Of a stretch of DNA of 64,000 nucleotides, positions 1 to 9,235 are shown piece after piece. The stretch is taken from contig DHHD01000106.1 in assembly GCA_002403105.1 (NCBI GenBank), forward strand, positions 1 to 64,000, read 5' to 3'. Every line of letters begins with the position of its first letter. Position 1 is the first letter of the stretch. Source of the DNA: Anaerolineaceae bacterium UBA4781. GTDB taxonomy: Bacteria; Chloroflexota; Anaerolineae; Anaerolineales; Anaerolineaceae. The notes under the pieces were generated by a model. That model saw nothing but the letters and a program-made list of their open reading frames with translations. It was not told where the DNA came from and made no database searches. The position numbers and the translations under genes were made by a program.

Positions 1-83
1 CTTCTTTTTCAACAGTCTCTATCACAGTATTTGACGCTCCTCCTTTTCAAAGTTACAATCATATTTTCTGAAAGGAATAGAGT

Positions 84-305
84 ATGCCAATCTATGAATA
101 TATCTGTCTGAATTGTAGAACAACCTTCGATCAAATCAGGCCTTTTTCGCAAGCAGATCAATCGATCGCTTGCCCCAAATGTGCTCAAATGAATATGAAA
201 AGGAAACTTTCAACATGTTTTTCACATAATGAATCAGGAGAGAGTTCCCATTCATCCCATTCGTGTGGTTCCTGCAGCGGCGGATCCTGTTCCGGTTGTC
301 ATTAA
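84..305 (+). CDS. FmdB-family zinc ribbon protein
   Basis: A 73-residue protein starting MPIYEYICLNC, the usual opening of FmdB/CxxC_CXXC_SSSS regulatory proteins. Two CxxC pairs, CLNC near residues 8-11 and CPKC near 30-33, form a single zinc ribbon. The tail is Ser/His/Cys/Gly-rich (CGSCSGGSCSGCH), as is common in this family. The start is preceded by AAAGGA about 8 nt upstream. It lies 15 bp before the SDR gene and is probably cotranscribed with it. FmdB proteins were named from an amidase/formamidase operon, but the biochemical role of most members is unknown, so no specific function is claimed. Confidence 0.85.
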   Translation: MPIYEYICLNCRTTFDQIRPFSQADQSIACPKCAQMNMKRKLSTCFSHNESGESSHSSHSCGSCSGGSCSGCH

Positions 306-320
306 AGAAATGAGGGAAAT

Positions 321-1133
321 ATGAAGATTTTTAAAAATAAAAAAGTATTGATCACTGGCGGTTCTAGTGGAATTGGCCTTGCGTTGGCTGAAAAATTAGT
401 AGCAGCAGGTGCTAACCTCTGGATCCTCGCCAGACGAGAAAAGCTGCTGGATGAAACTGTCTCTCAACTTTCTTTGAAAAAAGTATCCAGTGACCAAATA
501 ATTGGAAAGATTAAAGCAGATGTTTCTAATTATTCTGATTTGAAATCCGCATTAGGTGAAGTATTCAATGAAAATAATATTCCTGATCTGTTGATCAATT
601 CAGCAGGAGTAGTACATCCAGGGGAATTTCTTAAAATGGAACCAGAAGACTTCCAAGCAGATATCGATATTGATTATTTGGGCACTGTATATACAACCAG
701 GATCATTGCACCATTAATGGTGCGAAACAGATCCGGGCATATTGTTAATATCAGTTCACTTGCAGGAATTGTTCCTATTTATGGTTATTCGGCATACTCT
801 CCAGCAAAAAGCGCCATCAGTATTTTTTCAAGTATTTTAAAAACTGAGCTAACCCCTTATAATATACATGTTTCGGTGGTTTATCCTTCTGACACTACTA
901 CCCCGCAATTGGATTTCGATAATGCTCATAAACCAGCAATAACCAAGGAAATTACAAAAGGCGGTGGTTTGCAGTCAGCCGATCAAGTTGCAGAAATAAT
1001 TCTCAAAGGTATCCAAAAAAATAAATTCACCATCATTCCGACCTTTATTGCAAAAGTTTTAAAGCCTTTTTCTACGATTGTTGGACAAGTTTTTCATATT
1101 TTTGCAGTTTCAGAATTCAAAAAGGAAAAATAG
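321..1133 (+). CDS. SDR-family oxidoreductase, 3-ketodihydrosphingosine reductase-like
   Basis: A 270-residue short-chain dehydrogenase. The Rossmann motif TGGSSGIG at residues 12-19 binds NAD(P), and the Ser-Tyr-Lys active site is visible as NISSLAG followed by YSAYSPAK. The segment VVYPSDTTTPQLDFDN followed by KP resembles the substrate loop of 3-ketosphinganine reductases (KDSR), where a YPPDTDTPG-like motif is typical. The hydrophobic C-terminus may associate with membrane. No serine palmitoyltransferase is near, so sphingolipid synthesis is not shown here and the substrate stays open. The start has GAGGGA upstream. Confidence 0.8.
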   Translation: MKIFKNKKVLITGGSSGIGLALAEKLVAAGANLWILARREKLLDETVSQLSLKKVSSDQIIGKIKADVSNYSDLKSALGEVFNENNIPDLLINSAGVVHPGEFLKMEPEDFQADIDIDYLGTVYTTRIIAPLMVRNRSGHIVNISSLAGIVPIYGYSAYSPAKSAISIFSSILKTELTPYNIHVSVVYPSDTTTPQLDFDNAHKPAITKEITKGGGLQSADQVAEIILKGIQKNKFTIIPTFIAKVLKPFSTIVGQVFHIFAVSEFKKEK

Positions 1134-1238
1134 TTTTTGTAATTATCGGTTTCAAGAATACCGAGCTTATTCTTAACTCCAAGTCATTTGCAGTGTTATA
1201 CTGGGCTTGAATTTATTTCCATTTTAATTGAGGTGAAA

Positions 1239-2162
1239 ATGAAAAAAGATTTCCTGGCAGTTTCTGATTATTCCGCTGATGAATTGAATGATCTCATTGA
1301 TCTTGCTATTGATCTAAAAACTGAATATTTCAAGCACGGTAATCCTCCTCTTTTGAAGGGAAAAGTTCTGGGAATGATCTTCAATAAACCCAGCTTGCGA
1401 ACACGCATCAGTTTTGATATGGCCATGCGTCATCTGGGCGGTGATGCGTTATTCATCTCTCCCAATGAGATCGGGCTTGGAAAAAGGGAATCCATTGCAG
1501 ATATCGCGCGAGTGCTCTCAGGTTACGTTCAGGGGATCATGGCAAGAGTGTTCGAGCATGACCATGTATTGGAATTGGCAAAATGGTCTGCTGTGCCTGT
1601 GATTAACGGCCTTAGCGATTATAACCATCCCTGCCAGGCAATGGCTGATATCCTTACAATAAAAGAAAATTATGGGAAGCTGCAGGGCTTGAATGTAACA
1701 TTCATTGGGGACGGCAATAACGTTGCAGTCTCTTTGATGCACATCTGTGCTAAATTGGGTTTAAATTTCGCGATCGCCAATCCTGAAGGATATGATATTT
1801 CTGAAAAAGCTGTTGAATTGGCACACAAGTTTACTACTACTTCTAAGAGCCAGATCAAATTTTATCGCGACCCGCATGAAGCAGTAATTGGAGCGGATGT
1901 CATTTACACGGATACCTGGACTAGTATGGGTCAGGAAGAAGAAACACAAAAAAGAGAGAAGGTATTCCCACCCTACCAAGTCAATCAAAAGCTTCTGTCA
2001 GAAGCCAATCCAGAGGTGATCGTTTTACACTGCTTGCCAGCTCACCGCGGACAGGAAATTACAGATGTAGTGGCAGATGGTCCTCACTCTCGCCTCTTCC
2101 CCCAAGCACATAACCGCCTGCATGCCCAAAAAGCGATCGTACTTCAATTAATGCAAGGATGA
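1239..2162 (+). CDS. argF: Ornithine carbamoyltransferase
   Basis: Transfers the carbamoyl group of carbamoyl phosphate to ornithine, giving citrulline; cytosolic. The carbamoyl-phosphate loop reads SLRTR at residues 52-56 (STRTR in many homologues), HPCQ follows mid-protein, and HCLPAHRG near the C-terminus carries the catalytic Cys. The 307-residue length is normal. I chose ATG 1239 rather than the upstream in-frame ATG at 1188 because GAGGTG sits just before it and the protein then starts at the normal domain boundary. Ornithine aminotransferase begins 3 bp downstream, so the pair interconverts ornithine, citrulline and glutamate semialdehyde. The sequence does not decide whether flux is biosynthetic or catabolic. 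Confidence 0.95.
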   Translation: MKKDFLAVSDYSADELNDLIDLAIDLKTEYFKHGNPPLLKGKVLGMIFNKPSLRTRISFDMAMRHLGGDALFISPNEIGLGKRESIADIARVLSGYVQGIMARVFEHDHVLELAKWSAVPVINGLSDYNHPCQAMADILTIKENYGKLQGLNVTFIGDGNNVAVSLMHICAKLGLNFAIANPEGYDISEKAVELAHKFTTTSKSQIKFYRDPHEAVIGADVIYTDTWTSMGQEEETQKREKVFPPYQVNQKLLSEANPEVIVLHCLPAHRGQEITDVVADGPHSRLFPQAHNRLHAQKAIVLQLMQG

Positions 2163-2165
2163 ACC

Positions 2166-3365
2166 ATGATGAAAACTGCTGATTATATTAATCTCTCTGA
2201 ACAATATGGCGCTCATAACTATAAGCCACTGGATGTCGTTATTTCCAAGGGCGAAGGTGTCTGGGTATATGATGTGGAAGGGAATAAATATCTTGATTGT
2301 TTGAGTGCTTATTCCGCTCTCAACCAGGGGCATGTCCACCCTACCATTCTGAAAGCCCTCATCGAACAGGCGGAAAAATTGACCTTGACTTCACGGGCTT
2401 TTCGCAATGATCAATTACCTCTCTTTTACAAAGAGCTTGCAGATCTAACTGGTTATGAAATGGTACTTCCTATGAACAGTGGCGCGGAAGCAGTAGAAAC
2501 TGCATTAAAGATCGCCAGAAAATGGGCTTATGCTGTAAAGAAAATCCCAAGAAGTAAAGCAGAGATCATTGTTGCAGATGGAAATTTCCATGGAAGAACG
2601 ATCTCGATCATTTCTTTTTCTTCGGAAGCCTTTTATAAGGATGATTTTGGGCCTCACACACCCGGGTTCATCTCTGTTCCTTATGGTGATATTGATTCTC
2701 TCAAGGCTGCCATCACACCTAATACAGCTGCCATTATGATCGAACCAATTCAAGGAGAAGGCGGTGTCATCATTCCTCCCTCGGGATATTTGAAAGCGGT
2801 TCGAGCAACATGTGACAAAAACAATGTTCTGTTCATTGCCGATGAAATTCAAACCGGCTTGGGTAGAACCGGTAAGTTATTCGCTTGTGACCATGAAAAT
2901 GTCCGTCCGGATTTGATGGTGCTTGGTAAAGCCTTAGGCGGTGGTTTTTATCCAGTTTCAGCGGTATTATCCAACCGGGAAGTACTAGGATTATTTCAGC
3001 CCGGTGAGCATGGTTCTACATTTGGTGGAAACCCTCTAGCAGCTGCCGTCGCACGGGCATCCCTCAAAGTCATTATTGATGAACATCTCATCGAAAATGC
3101 TGCTCAACTGGGCGATTATTTCCGCGATCAGCTTGCCGAAATTCCCAGCAAGCATATCAAAGAAGTAAGAGGAAAAGGTTTATTGATCGGGGTAGAATTA
3201 AAACCAGAAGCAGGTGGCGCAAGAAAGTATTGCGAGAAATTGCAGGAATCCGGGATCCTTGCCAAAGAAACGCATGAATCTATCATTCGTTTTGCACCGC
3301 CCTTGATCATCGATCAACAAACTATTGATTGGGCACTAGATAAAATTCGTCCTGTTTTATTGTGA
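2166..3365 (+). CDS. rocD: Ornithine--oxo-acid aminotransferase
   Basis: PLP-dependent class-III aminotransferase of 399 residues. It opens with [18 protein letters not shown], the characteristic ornithine aminotransferase N-terminus, and ends near the expected length. The PLP lysine is in [15 protein letters not shown], preceded by [22 protein letters not shown] near residue 140 is the usual cofactor-site motif. It converts ornithine and 2-oxoglutarate to glutamate semialdehyde and glutamate. It follows argF by 3 bp, with AAGGA before a double ATG; the second ATG (2169) is equally possible. Acetylornithine aminotransferase is the main alternative, but the N-terminal signature favours RocD. 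Confidence 0.92.
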   Translation: MMKTADYINLSEQYGAHNYKPLDVVISKGEGVWVYDVEGNKYLDCLSAYSALNQGHVHPTILKALIEQAEKLTLTSRAFRNDQLPLFYKELADLTGYEMVLPMNSGAEAVETALKIARKWAYAVKKIPRSKAEIIVADGNFHGRTISIISFSSEAFYKDDFGPHTPGFISVPYGDIDSLKAAITPNTAAIMIEPIQGEGGVIIPPSGYLKAVRATCDKNNVLFIADEIQTGLGRTGKLFACDHENVRPDLMVLGKALGGGFYPVSAVLSNREVLGLFQPGEHGSTFGGNPLAAAVARASLKVIIDEHLIENAAQLGDYFRDQLAEIPSKHIKEVRGKGLLIGVELKPEAGGARKYCEKLQESGILAKETHESIIRFAPPLIIDQQTIDWALDKIRPVLL

Positions 3366-3372
3366 GAATCCA

Positions 3373-4860
3373 ATGGTATCTTTTACTAACGTAACAAGTA
3401 ATCGCCGTACAAAAATTGTTGCAACACTTGGGCCAAGCAGCAATACAGCAATTATTCTGGAAGAACTCATTAAAAGTGGTTTGGATGTTGCCCGCTTAAA
3501 TTTTTCACACGGTACTCACGAAAGCCATAGAGCATTGATCCAACTCATCCGCCAGACTGCTGAGAAACTTAATGAAACAATTGCCATTCTACAGGATCTG
3601 CAGGGCCCAAAGTTACGCGTAGGAGATTTACCCTCAGGTTCCATTCAACTAAAAGCCGGCCAAATAATACGTTTTGTCTGCATCGAAACAGAGGGGGGTG
3701 CTCATCCAGTAGAGAGTATCGCAACCATCCCTCTGGATATCCCTGATGTATTCTCATCGTTAGCAGTTGGAAATCGTGTATTACTTGATGATGGTAAATT
3801 AGAAATGGAGATCATCGAAGTCGGGAATGATGAAGCCATGGCAAAAGTAACTTTGGGGGGGGAGCTGAAATCGAATAAAGGGGTAAATCTACCCGGTATC
3901 AGTTTGGATATCCCGGGTTTTACTGAGAAAGACCGCGAAGATCTTATTTTTGGATTATCGCAAGGTGTTGATGCGATTGCAATTTCATTTGTTCGTGACG
4001 CACAGGATGTGCAGTATGTCCGCGATGCAATCCGTTCAATTGATCCCGAACAGCAAAATATTCCCATCATTGCTAAATTGGAACTGCCTGAGGCGATCAA
4101 AAATCTTGCATCGATCATAGCCTGTGCAGATGGAGTAATGGTTGCACGGGGTGATCTGGCGGTTGAAACTTCTGCAGCGGCAGTTCCGATTATTCAAAAA
4201 GAAATTATCGAAATGGCAAATCGCAAAGCCAAACTTGTCATCACGGCTACCCAAATGTTGGACTCCATGATCCACAATCCCCGACCTACCCGAGCCGAAG
4301 CCTCTGATGTAGCCAATGCCATTCTTGATGGAACGGATGCCGTCATGCTTTCTGGAGAAACCGCCAGCGGTGAGTATCCTATTGAGAGCGTACGAATGAT
4401 GAATTCCATTATTCTTGAAGCAGAGAAGAACATGCATCGCTGGGGTAAATTCGCACCCTTCAAACAAATTAATAATGAGGATGATGCAATGGCGCTTTCA
4501 TTGGCAGCGCGTGAATTGGCCAATGAACGAAATGTCTCCGCAGTTGCTGTCTTTACACAAAGTGGGCGTTCTGCAGTTCTCCAATCTAAAGCACGTCCTA
4601 ACGTTCCTATTCTGGCATTCACTCCAAATAAAAGGACATATCAACGTCTGAGTCTATATTGGGGTGTCATCCCATTCTTGGTTCCATTCTCCAGTACATT
4701 AAAAGACATGATCACTCATGTAGAAGAAACAATGTTCAAATGTACAGATATCAAAGAAGGCCAGAAGGTTATTATTGTTTCCGGTTTTCCGATCGGAGCG
4801 ATGCGTTCAACCAATCTTGCGCTGCTGCACACAATTGGCAGTATTCAAAACATCGATTGA
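3373..4860 (+). CDS. pyk: Pyruvate kinase
   Basis: Converts PEP and ADP to pyruvate and ATP in glycolysis. The 495-residue protein contains TKIVATLGPSS at the N-terminus, RLNFSHGTH, IIAKLELPEAI with the catalytic Lys, and GVMVARGDLAVE of the A domain. The C-terminal allosteric domain is present (AVFTQSGRSAVLQSKARP). The family's extra C-terminal PEP-utiliser-like domain is absent, so this is the short form. It starts 7 bp after rocD, probably in the same transcript, without a strong Shine-Dalgarno. It converges with korB, with only 5 bp between the stop codons and no clear terminator. Confidence 0.96.
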   Translation: MVSFTNVTSNRRTKIVATLGPSSNTAIILEELIKSGLDVARLNFSHGTHESHRALIQLIRQTAEKLNETIAILQDLQGPKLRVGDLPSGSIQLKAGQIIRFVCIETEGGAHPVESIATIPLDIPDVFSSLAVGNRVLLDDGKLEMEIIEVGNDEAMAKVTLGGELKSNKGVNLPGISLDIPGFTEKDREDLIFGLSQGVDAIAISFVRDAQDVQYVRDAIRSIDPEQQNIPIIAKLELPEAIKNLASIIACADGVMVARGDLAVETSAAAVPIIQKEIIEMANRKAKLVITATQMLDSMIHNPRPTRAEASDVANAILDGTDAVMLSGETASGEYPIESVRMMNSIILEAEKNMHRWGKFAPFKQINNEDDAMALSLAARELANERNVSAVAVFTQSGRSAVLQSKARPNVPILAFTPNKRTYQRLSLYWGVIPFLVPFSSTLKDMITHVEETMFKCTDIKEGQKVIIVSGFPIGAMRSTNLALLHTIGSIQNID

Positions 4861-4865
4861 CGTAT

Positions 4866-5906
4866 CTAAATAAATTTACTGTTAATTTTCTCTAAAGCAT
4901 CCTGTGAAGGTCTTATCTTTTCAACGGGTAACCGGTTCAATGGTGTTTTTCCCAGGTCATACATATCCAGCATATTCACGGCATCTGGGTTGACATAGAT
5001 CAATCCTGTGATTAACCATTTGTTTTTTATGGCATCTGATAAAACTCGCAGTGCTTCTTTGCGGTTGGTTGGATCATATTCTTTGTCAACTTTCTTCAGC
5101 ACAATTGTTGACCCGTCATGTAATGCTACTTCTCGCAATTCACCATGGCTAAAATCTTCCACAGTGATCTCGTCTCGTGAAGGGACAAATTCAACTTCAT
5201 GCAGTGGATCTTCATGCCCTTTACCCCAAGAATAAGAATGTAGGGCATTTTCCTTGTTATTAAAAGTAACGCAAGGGCTGATGATATCAATGACAGCGGT
5301 TCCTTCATGGCTTAATGCTGCTTTTATGATCTCTTTGACCTGTTTGGGATCGCCCGCAAAGGATCTGGCAACAAAAGTGGCATTGGCAGCCAGTGCTTCC
5401 AATGCAATATCCACCGGTAGATACACGTTTTGACCCTGTTTCTTTAAAGAGAGTCCATAATCTGCAGTTGCTGAGAACTGCCCTTTGGTCAATCCGTATA
5501 CACCATTGTTTTCGACAATATATACCAGCGGCATGTTTCTCCGCACGAGATGTTTAAATTGTCCTAATCCAATGTTTGCCGTATCACCATCCCCACTGAT
5601 ACCTAACCCCTTGAGAGTAACATTAGCGAATAATGCACCAGTTGCCATGGATGGCATTCTGCCATGCAATCCATTGAATCCAAATGAGTTCTTCAGAAAA
5701 TAAGTAGGACTTTTGCTGGAACATCCAATTCCACTAAATTTAACAACCTGTTCTGGTTTTAGGTTCAATTCGTAGCAGGCAGAAATGATCATATTGGAAA
5801 TGCTGTTATGCCCACATCCTTTGCACAATGTGCTTGGTTCGCCAATATAGTCATTGCGTGTTAACCCTGCTGTATTCGTTTTTTCTAAATTATTCGTAGT
5901 ATTCAT
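4866..5906 (-). CDS. korB: 2-oxoacid:ferredoxin oxidoreductase, beta (TPP) subunit
   Basis: The TPP-binding subunit of an anaerobic 2-oxoacid oxidoreductase that oxidises a 2-oxoacid with CoA to acyl-CoA and CO2 while reducing ferredoxin. CKGCGH and the GIGCSSKSP segment near the N-terminus, followed by GDGDTANIGLGQF (TPP/Mg site), are typical of beta subunits. ATG 5906 is chosen because it has GGAGAAGG upstream and overlaps the korA stop as ATGA; a longer upstream reading would run into korA. Substrate (2-oxoglutarate, pyruvate or branched-chain 2-oxoacids) cannot be fixed by eye; KorB-type is the closest impression. Confidence 0.9.
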   Translation of the reverse strand: MNTTNNLEKTNTAGLTRNDYIGEPSTLCKGCGHNSISNMIISACYELNLKPEQVVKFSGIGCSSKSPTYFLKNSFGFNGLHGRMPSMATGALFANVTLKGLGISGDGDTANIGLGQFKHLVRRNMPLVYIVENNGVYGLTKGQFSATADYGLSLKKQGQNVYLPVDIALEALAANATFVARSFAGDPKQVKEIIKAALSHEGTAVIDIISPCVTFNNKENALHSYSWGKGHEDPLHEVEFVPSRDEITVEDFSHGELREVALHDGSTIVLKKVDKEYDPTNRKEALRVLSDAIKNKWLITGLIYVNPDAVNMLDMYDLGKTPLNRLPVEKIRPSQDALEKINSKFI

Positions 5907-7702
5907 GCCTTCTCCTGATCGTTGAAACATCCGACGATCCATTTTGCTGTCAAAGAAAGTCCATCTAAACAAGCGATCTTTCGAATCTTGTCAGCATATA
6001 TTGGAAAATTCATCATGAGTATTTGTGCCATTTGCCCATCACGGTTCGCTTCGATTACATAAATACGTTCATGGTTCTTAATAAATTCTTTCAGTTCGTC
6101 TTGAAAAGGTATCGAGCGGATGCGTAGATAATCTACTTTTTTTCCTGCTTCTTTCAGATTATCACATGCTTCTTCAGTTCCATAGTGAGAAGACCCGTAG
6201 GATAAGAATCCAACAGCACCGTGATTCTCTCTTTCCAATATAGGATTGGGGTCAATTTCAAGTGATTTTTGAAATTTCTTTTTGATTCTGTCATGTTCGT
6301 TCTTCCAGGTTTCCGGGTCTTCCGTATAATTCGCGAATTCGTCATGCCCCGTTCCTCGAGCAAAATATGCAGCTTTTGAATGGGTATTCCCAGGCAATGT
6401 TCGATACGTAATACCGTCACCATCTACGTCAGAATATCTGCCCCATTTCCTTTCAGTTTTTCTTAATATCTTTTCAATATCCTCTTCCCATAAGATCTTC
6501 CCTCGTTGAATGGGAGTTTTAGGATAGATAAATTTTGGTGTCATCCAATTATTCATCCCCAAATCCAAATCGCTTAACACGATCACCGGAGTTTGAATCT
6601 GTTCAGCAATATCTAAAGCTCTCCAACCGAATTCAAAGCATTCCTGAACACTGCCGGGCAGAAGAATTATATAATCTGTATCTCCATGACTCAAGAAATA
6701 AGAGAAAGTTAGATCACCTTGTGAAGTCCGTGTTGGTAAGCCCGTGCTCGGGCCAACACGCTGAACATCCCAAATTACCACAGGCACTTCACTCTGATAT
6801 GCCAGTCCGATATATTCGGCCATTAAGCATAAACCAGGGCCGGATGTTGAAGTCATCGAACGCAGCCCTGCCCATCCCGCACCAATTGTCATCCCAATGG
6901 CTGCCAGTTCGTCTTCAGCTTGAACAATCACACAGGTTGTCTTTCCTGTTTCAGGATCATTTCTCAATTGGGGATTATATTCATTTAAACATTCCGCCAA
7001 CTCGGTAGCAGGCGTTATAGGATACCAGGCAGAAAATTGTAATCCGCCAAATAATGCCCCGAGTGCTGCTGCTTGGTTACCATCCGTGACAATAAAATTT
7101 TCAGTTAAATTGCGTTTTTCCAATTTATAAGTGCAGGTATTTTTAGATACCTGTGTCACAGTGTCATGCGCAGCTTGCACAACATCCATATTCGGTTTGA
7201 CTGCTTTGTTACTATTATTAAAATGTTGATTTAATGTTTCTTCAATTAACGGCAATTCGATTTCGATAAGAGCTGACAACACCCCTACATAAACCATGTT
7301 CATTAGGTAAACATTCAAATTGGCTGGCGATTCTGTTTTTTCCAGTACTTCCTGTATGGGTAATTGCAGTACCTGGAATTGGTGAGAAATAGAATCCGGT
7401 ATCGGTTGATCAGATAATATTAATCCCCCTTTTTTTGTTTTTTCAATATCATCCAGCAGAACTGCCTTGTTCAGGTTTATTAGAATATCAAATTCATCTA
7501 CTCTTGCTAAATGCTTTTTCTCACTTACTCGCAATGAATACCAGGTAGGAAGTCCCTGAATATTGGATGGAAAAATATTTCGAGATGAAATAGGAATTCC
7601 CATCTTGAAGATCGCCTTCATTAATGCATTATTTGCTGTTGCACTTCCCGACCCATTAACGGTACTGACCAATATTGAGAATTCATTTATTGTTTTTTGC
7701 AT
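5903..7702 (-). CDS. korA: 2-oxoacid:ferredoxin oxidoreductase, fused gamma-alpha subunit
   Basis: A 599-residue fusion: an N-terminal gamma domain (about residues 1-190) followed by the alpha pyrimidine-binding domain (from about residue 205, GNQAAALGALFGGLQFSAWYP) and the C-terminal transketolase-like domain II. EDELAAIGMTIGAGWAG and TSTSGPGLCLMAEYIG are strongly conserved alpha-subunit motifs. No ferredoxin-type 4Fe-4S domain is seen, so the complex is the two-gene KorAB form. It is translated 11 bp after the FCD regulator gene and coupled to korB by ATGA, giving a regulator-korA-korB operon. Confidence 0.92.
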   Translation of the reverse strand: MQKTINEFSILVSTVNGSGSATANNALMKAIFKMGIPISSRNIFPSNIQGLPTWYSLRVSEKKHLARVDEFDILINLNKAVLLDDIEKTKKGGLILSDQPIPDSISHQFQVLQLPIQEVLEKTESPANLNVYLMNMVYVGVLSALIEIELPLIEETLNQHFNNSNKAVKPNMDVVQAAHDTVTQVSKNTCTYKLEKRNLTENFIVTDGNQAAALGALFGGLQFSAWYPITPATELAECLNEYNPQLRNDPETGKTTCVIVQAEDELAAIGMTIGAGWAGLRSMTSTSGPGLCLMAEYIGLAYQSEVPVVIWDVQRVGPSTGLPTRTSQGDLTFSYFLSHGDTDYIILLPGSVQECFEFGWRALDIAEQIQTPVIVLSDLDLGMNNWMTPKFIYPKTPIQRGKILWEEDIEKILRKTERKWGRYSDVDGDGITYRTLPGNTHSKAAYFARGTGHDEFANYTEDPETWKNEHDRIKKKFQKSLEIDPNPILERENHGAVGFLSYGSSHYGTEEACDNLKEAGKKVDYLRIRSIPFQDELKEFIKNHERIYVIEANRDGQMAQILMMNFPIYADKIRKIACLDGLSLTAKWIVGCFNDQEKA

Positions 7703-7713
7703 GGTTTCCCTTT

Positions 7714-8382
7714 TTACCGCTTATACAATAATTTTATGTGCTCATTGAGAAGGAGCAGCCCTTTTTGGTAATCTTTTCCTTTTATGGCTTCTACAATGCT
7801 GTTGTGGTACTCCCAAACTTTATCCTGATAATTAAGATCAGTATATAAGTTCAATCCGACAGCTTCATACAAGGTCCAATAGGTATTTAGAATACCTACT
7901 ACATACAAGTTATCCAATTTTTTGTAAATGCTCAAATGCAATTCTTTATGTTCTCGATGTGGTATTCGTATTGGATTTCCATGCAATTTTGCATTGGCAT
8001 TTATGACATATTGTTCCAATTGTTCAATGTCAGCTTGTTCCAATCTTTCCACTGCTGTGATAAACCAGGCCTGTTCAATTCGATCACGCAGATCGGAAAA
8101 CTGATAAAAATATTTCATATCGATGGCTGCAGCAATGATGGATGTTTGTCGTAATCCGGTAGAAATATCGATCTCTCGGATATGTAATCCATGTCGTGGT
8201 CGCGCATCCAACAATCCCAACATTTTCAGAGCTTCAATTTGTTCGCGCAGAGTTGGAACGCTCATTTCCAACTCTGCGCTCAGTTCTTGAATTGGCGGAA
8301 GATCATCTCTTCCTGCTTTTATTCTTTGGGTGATGTAATGGAGAAGCTTACTTTGGTTGTCACTGAAATATTGTTCAAGCAT
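7714..8382 (-). CDS. GntR-family regulator with FCD ligand-binding domain
   Basis: A 222-residue regulator with an N-terminal winged helix (about residues 10-70, with IQELSAELEMSVPTLREQI as the recognition helix region) and an all-helical FCD domain carrying likely metal-binding His residues (HREHKELH, EYHNS, NEHIKL). FCD regulators sense small organic acids, and lying 11 bp upstream of korA-korB it is the obvious local regulator of that 2-oxoacid oxidoreductase. An imperfect palindrome CTGATTAAACAG occurs just upstream of its start (about 8398-8409) and may be an autoregulatory operator. Ligand is unknown. Confidence 0.88.
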   Translation of the reverse strand: MLEQYFSDNQSKLLHYITQRIKAGRDDLPPIQELSAELEMSVPTLREQIEALKMLGLLDARPRHGLHIREIDISTGLRQTSIIAAAIDMKYFYQFSDLRDRIEQAWFITAVERLEQADIEQLEQYVINANAKLHGNPIRIPHREHKELHLSIYKKLDNLYVVGILNTYWTLYEAVGLNLYTDLNYQDKVWEYHNSIVEAIKGKDYQKGLLLLNEHIKLLYKR

Positions 8383-8485
8383 AATTGCTCTTATTAATCT
8401 GTTTAATCAGTTCTTTAAGCATAAAACAATCCACCTATAATTCAATATCTTTTTGGTTAAAGGTGATATTTGGTTGTTTTTTATG

Positions 8486-9235
8486 TTATTTTCGTATTAC
8501 GAGTCGATGGAATTCTTCAAAATATTTCTTTTTCCCAAAGATTACTTTCCCCCGGTTTTTCATTCTGTCTTTGAATACCTCAGAATTTCCAATTTGAGAT
8601 TTGTGTTTTAAGAGCGCTGCGATCTTTGTTTCCCATTGCATGGTGACATCCACAACAATATTGGCTTCCAGTGGTAAAGAAAGCCATAATTCCTGTATAT
8701 GATGGCTGTTAAAACCTTCATCTAATAATTCGGGGTAAAAATCATCGTTCTGTACTGCTGGGAAAATTGCTTCTACAACTGCTAATCCAGCAGCTCGATG
8801 GTCAGGATGGTTGATCGATTCGCCATGAATAAAGAAATTGCTGGGATCACACGAAACAACAATATCTGGCTGTTCTTTGCGCATTACTTGAACCAATTCT
8901 TTACGTAAACTCAAAGTAGCTTCCAAAAATCCATCCGGATGATTCATGAATAAGACTTTTTGGGCACCGATCGCGAAAGCAGCTTCTTTTTGTTCTTTTT
9001 CTCTGATTTCTTTGATGTAATCGATGTCAGAGAATTCAGTATTTGTTCCTTTTTCGCCATGTGTGAGCAAACAATATGTAATTTGATGTCCTTCGCCAGC
9101 CCATTTTGCCAGAGTTGCACCACAAAAAAATTCAGGATCATCCGGATGTGCCAGAATCACCAGAATTTTCTTTTGATCATCCCAGGTTCTTGAATCAGTG
9201 AACGTTGTTTTTGTGGTTTGAAGTATTTTGCTCAT
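8486..9235 (-). CDS. PIG-L/LmbE-family deacetylase
   Basis: A metal-dependent amide hydrolase of the PIG-L family. The zinc site is visible as AHPDDPEF near the N-terminus and NHPDHRAAG in the middle; AHPDDPEF departs slightly from the common AHPDDEE form. Family members remove acetyl groups from N-acetylglucosaminyl conjugates (phosphatidylinositol, bacillithiol and mycothiol precursors). The substrate here is unknown. ATG 9235 gives a 249-residue protein of normal size; an upstream ATG at 9283 would deepen the overlap with the PSP1 gene, whose stop lies at 9195. Neither start has a strong ribosome-binding site. Confidence 0.8.
   Translation of the reverse strand: MSKILQTTKTTFTDSRTWDDQKKILVILAHPDDPEFFCGATLAKWAGEGHQITYCLLTHGEKGTNTEFSDIDYIKEIREKEQKEAAFAIGAQKVLFMNHPDGFLEATLSLRKELVQVMRKEQPDIVVSCDPSNFFIHGESINHPDHRAAGLAVVEAIFPAVQNDDFYPELLDEGFNSHHIQELWLSLPLEANIVVDVTMQWETKIAALLKHKSQIGNSEVFKDRMKNRGKVIFGKKKYFEEFHRLVIRK

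Noticed and set aside
1..60. Possible divergent gene start on the minus strand (AAAAGGAGG, then GTG at 25 and an open frame to the window edge)
   Set aside because: Only eight codons are visible and the ribosome-binding site is 13 nt from the GTG, too far to be convincing.
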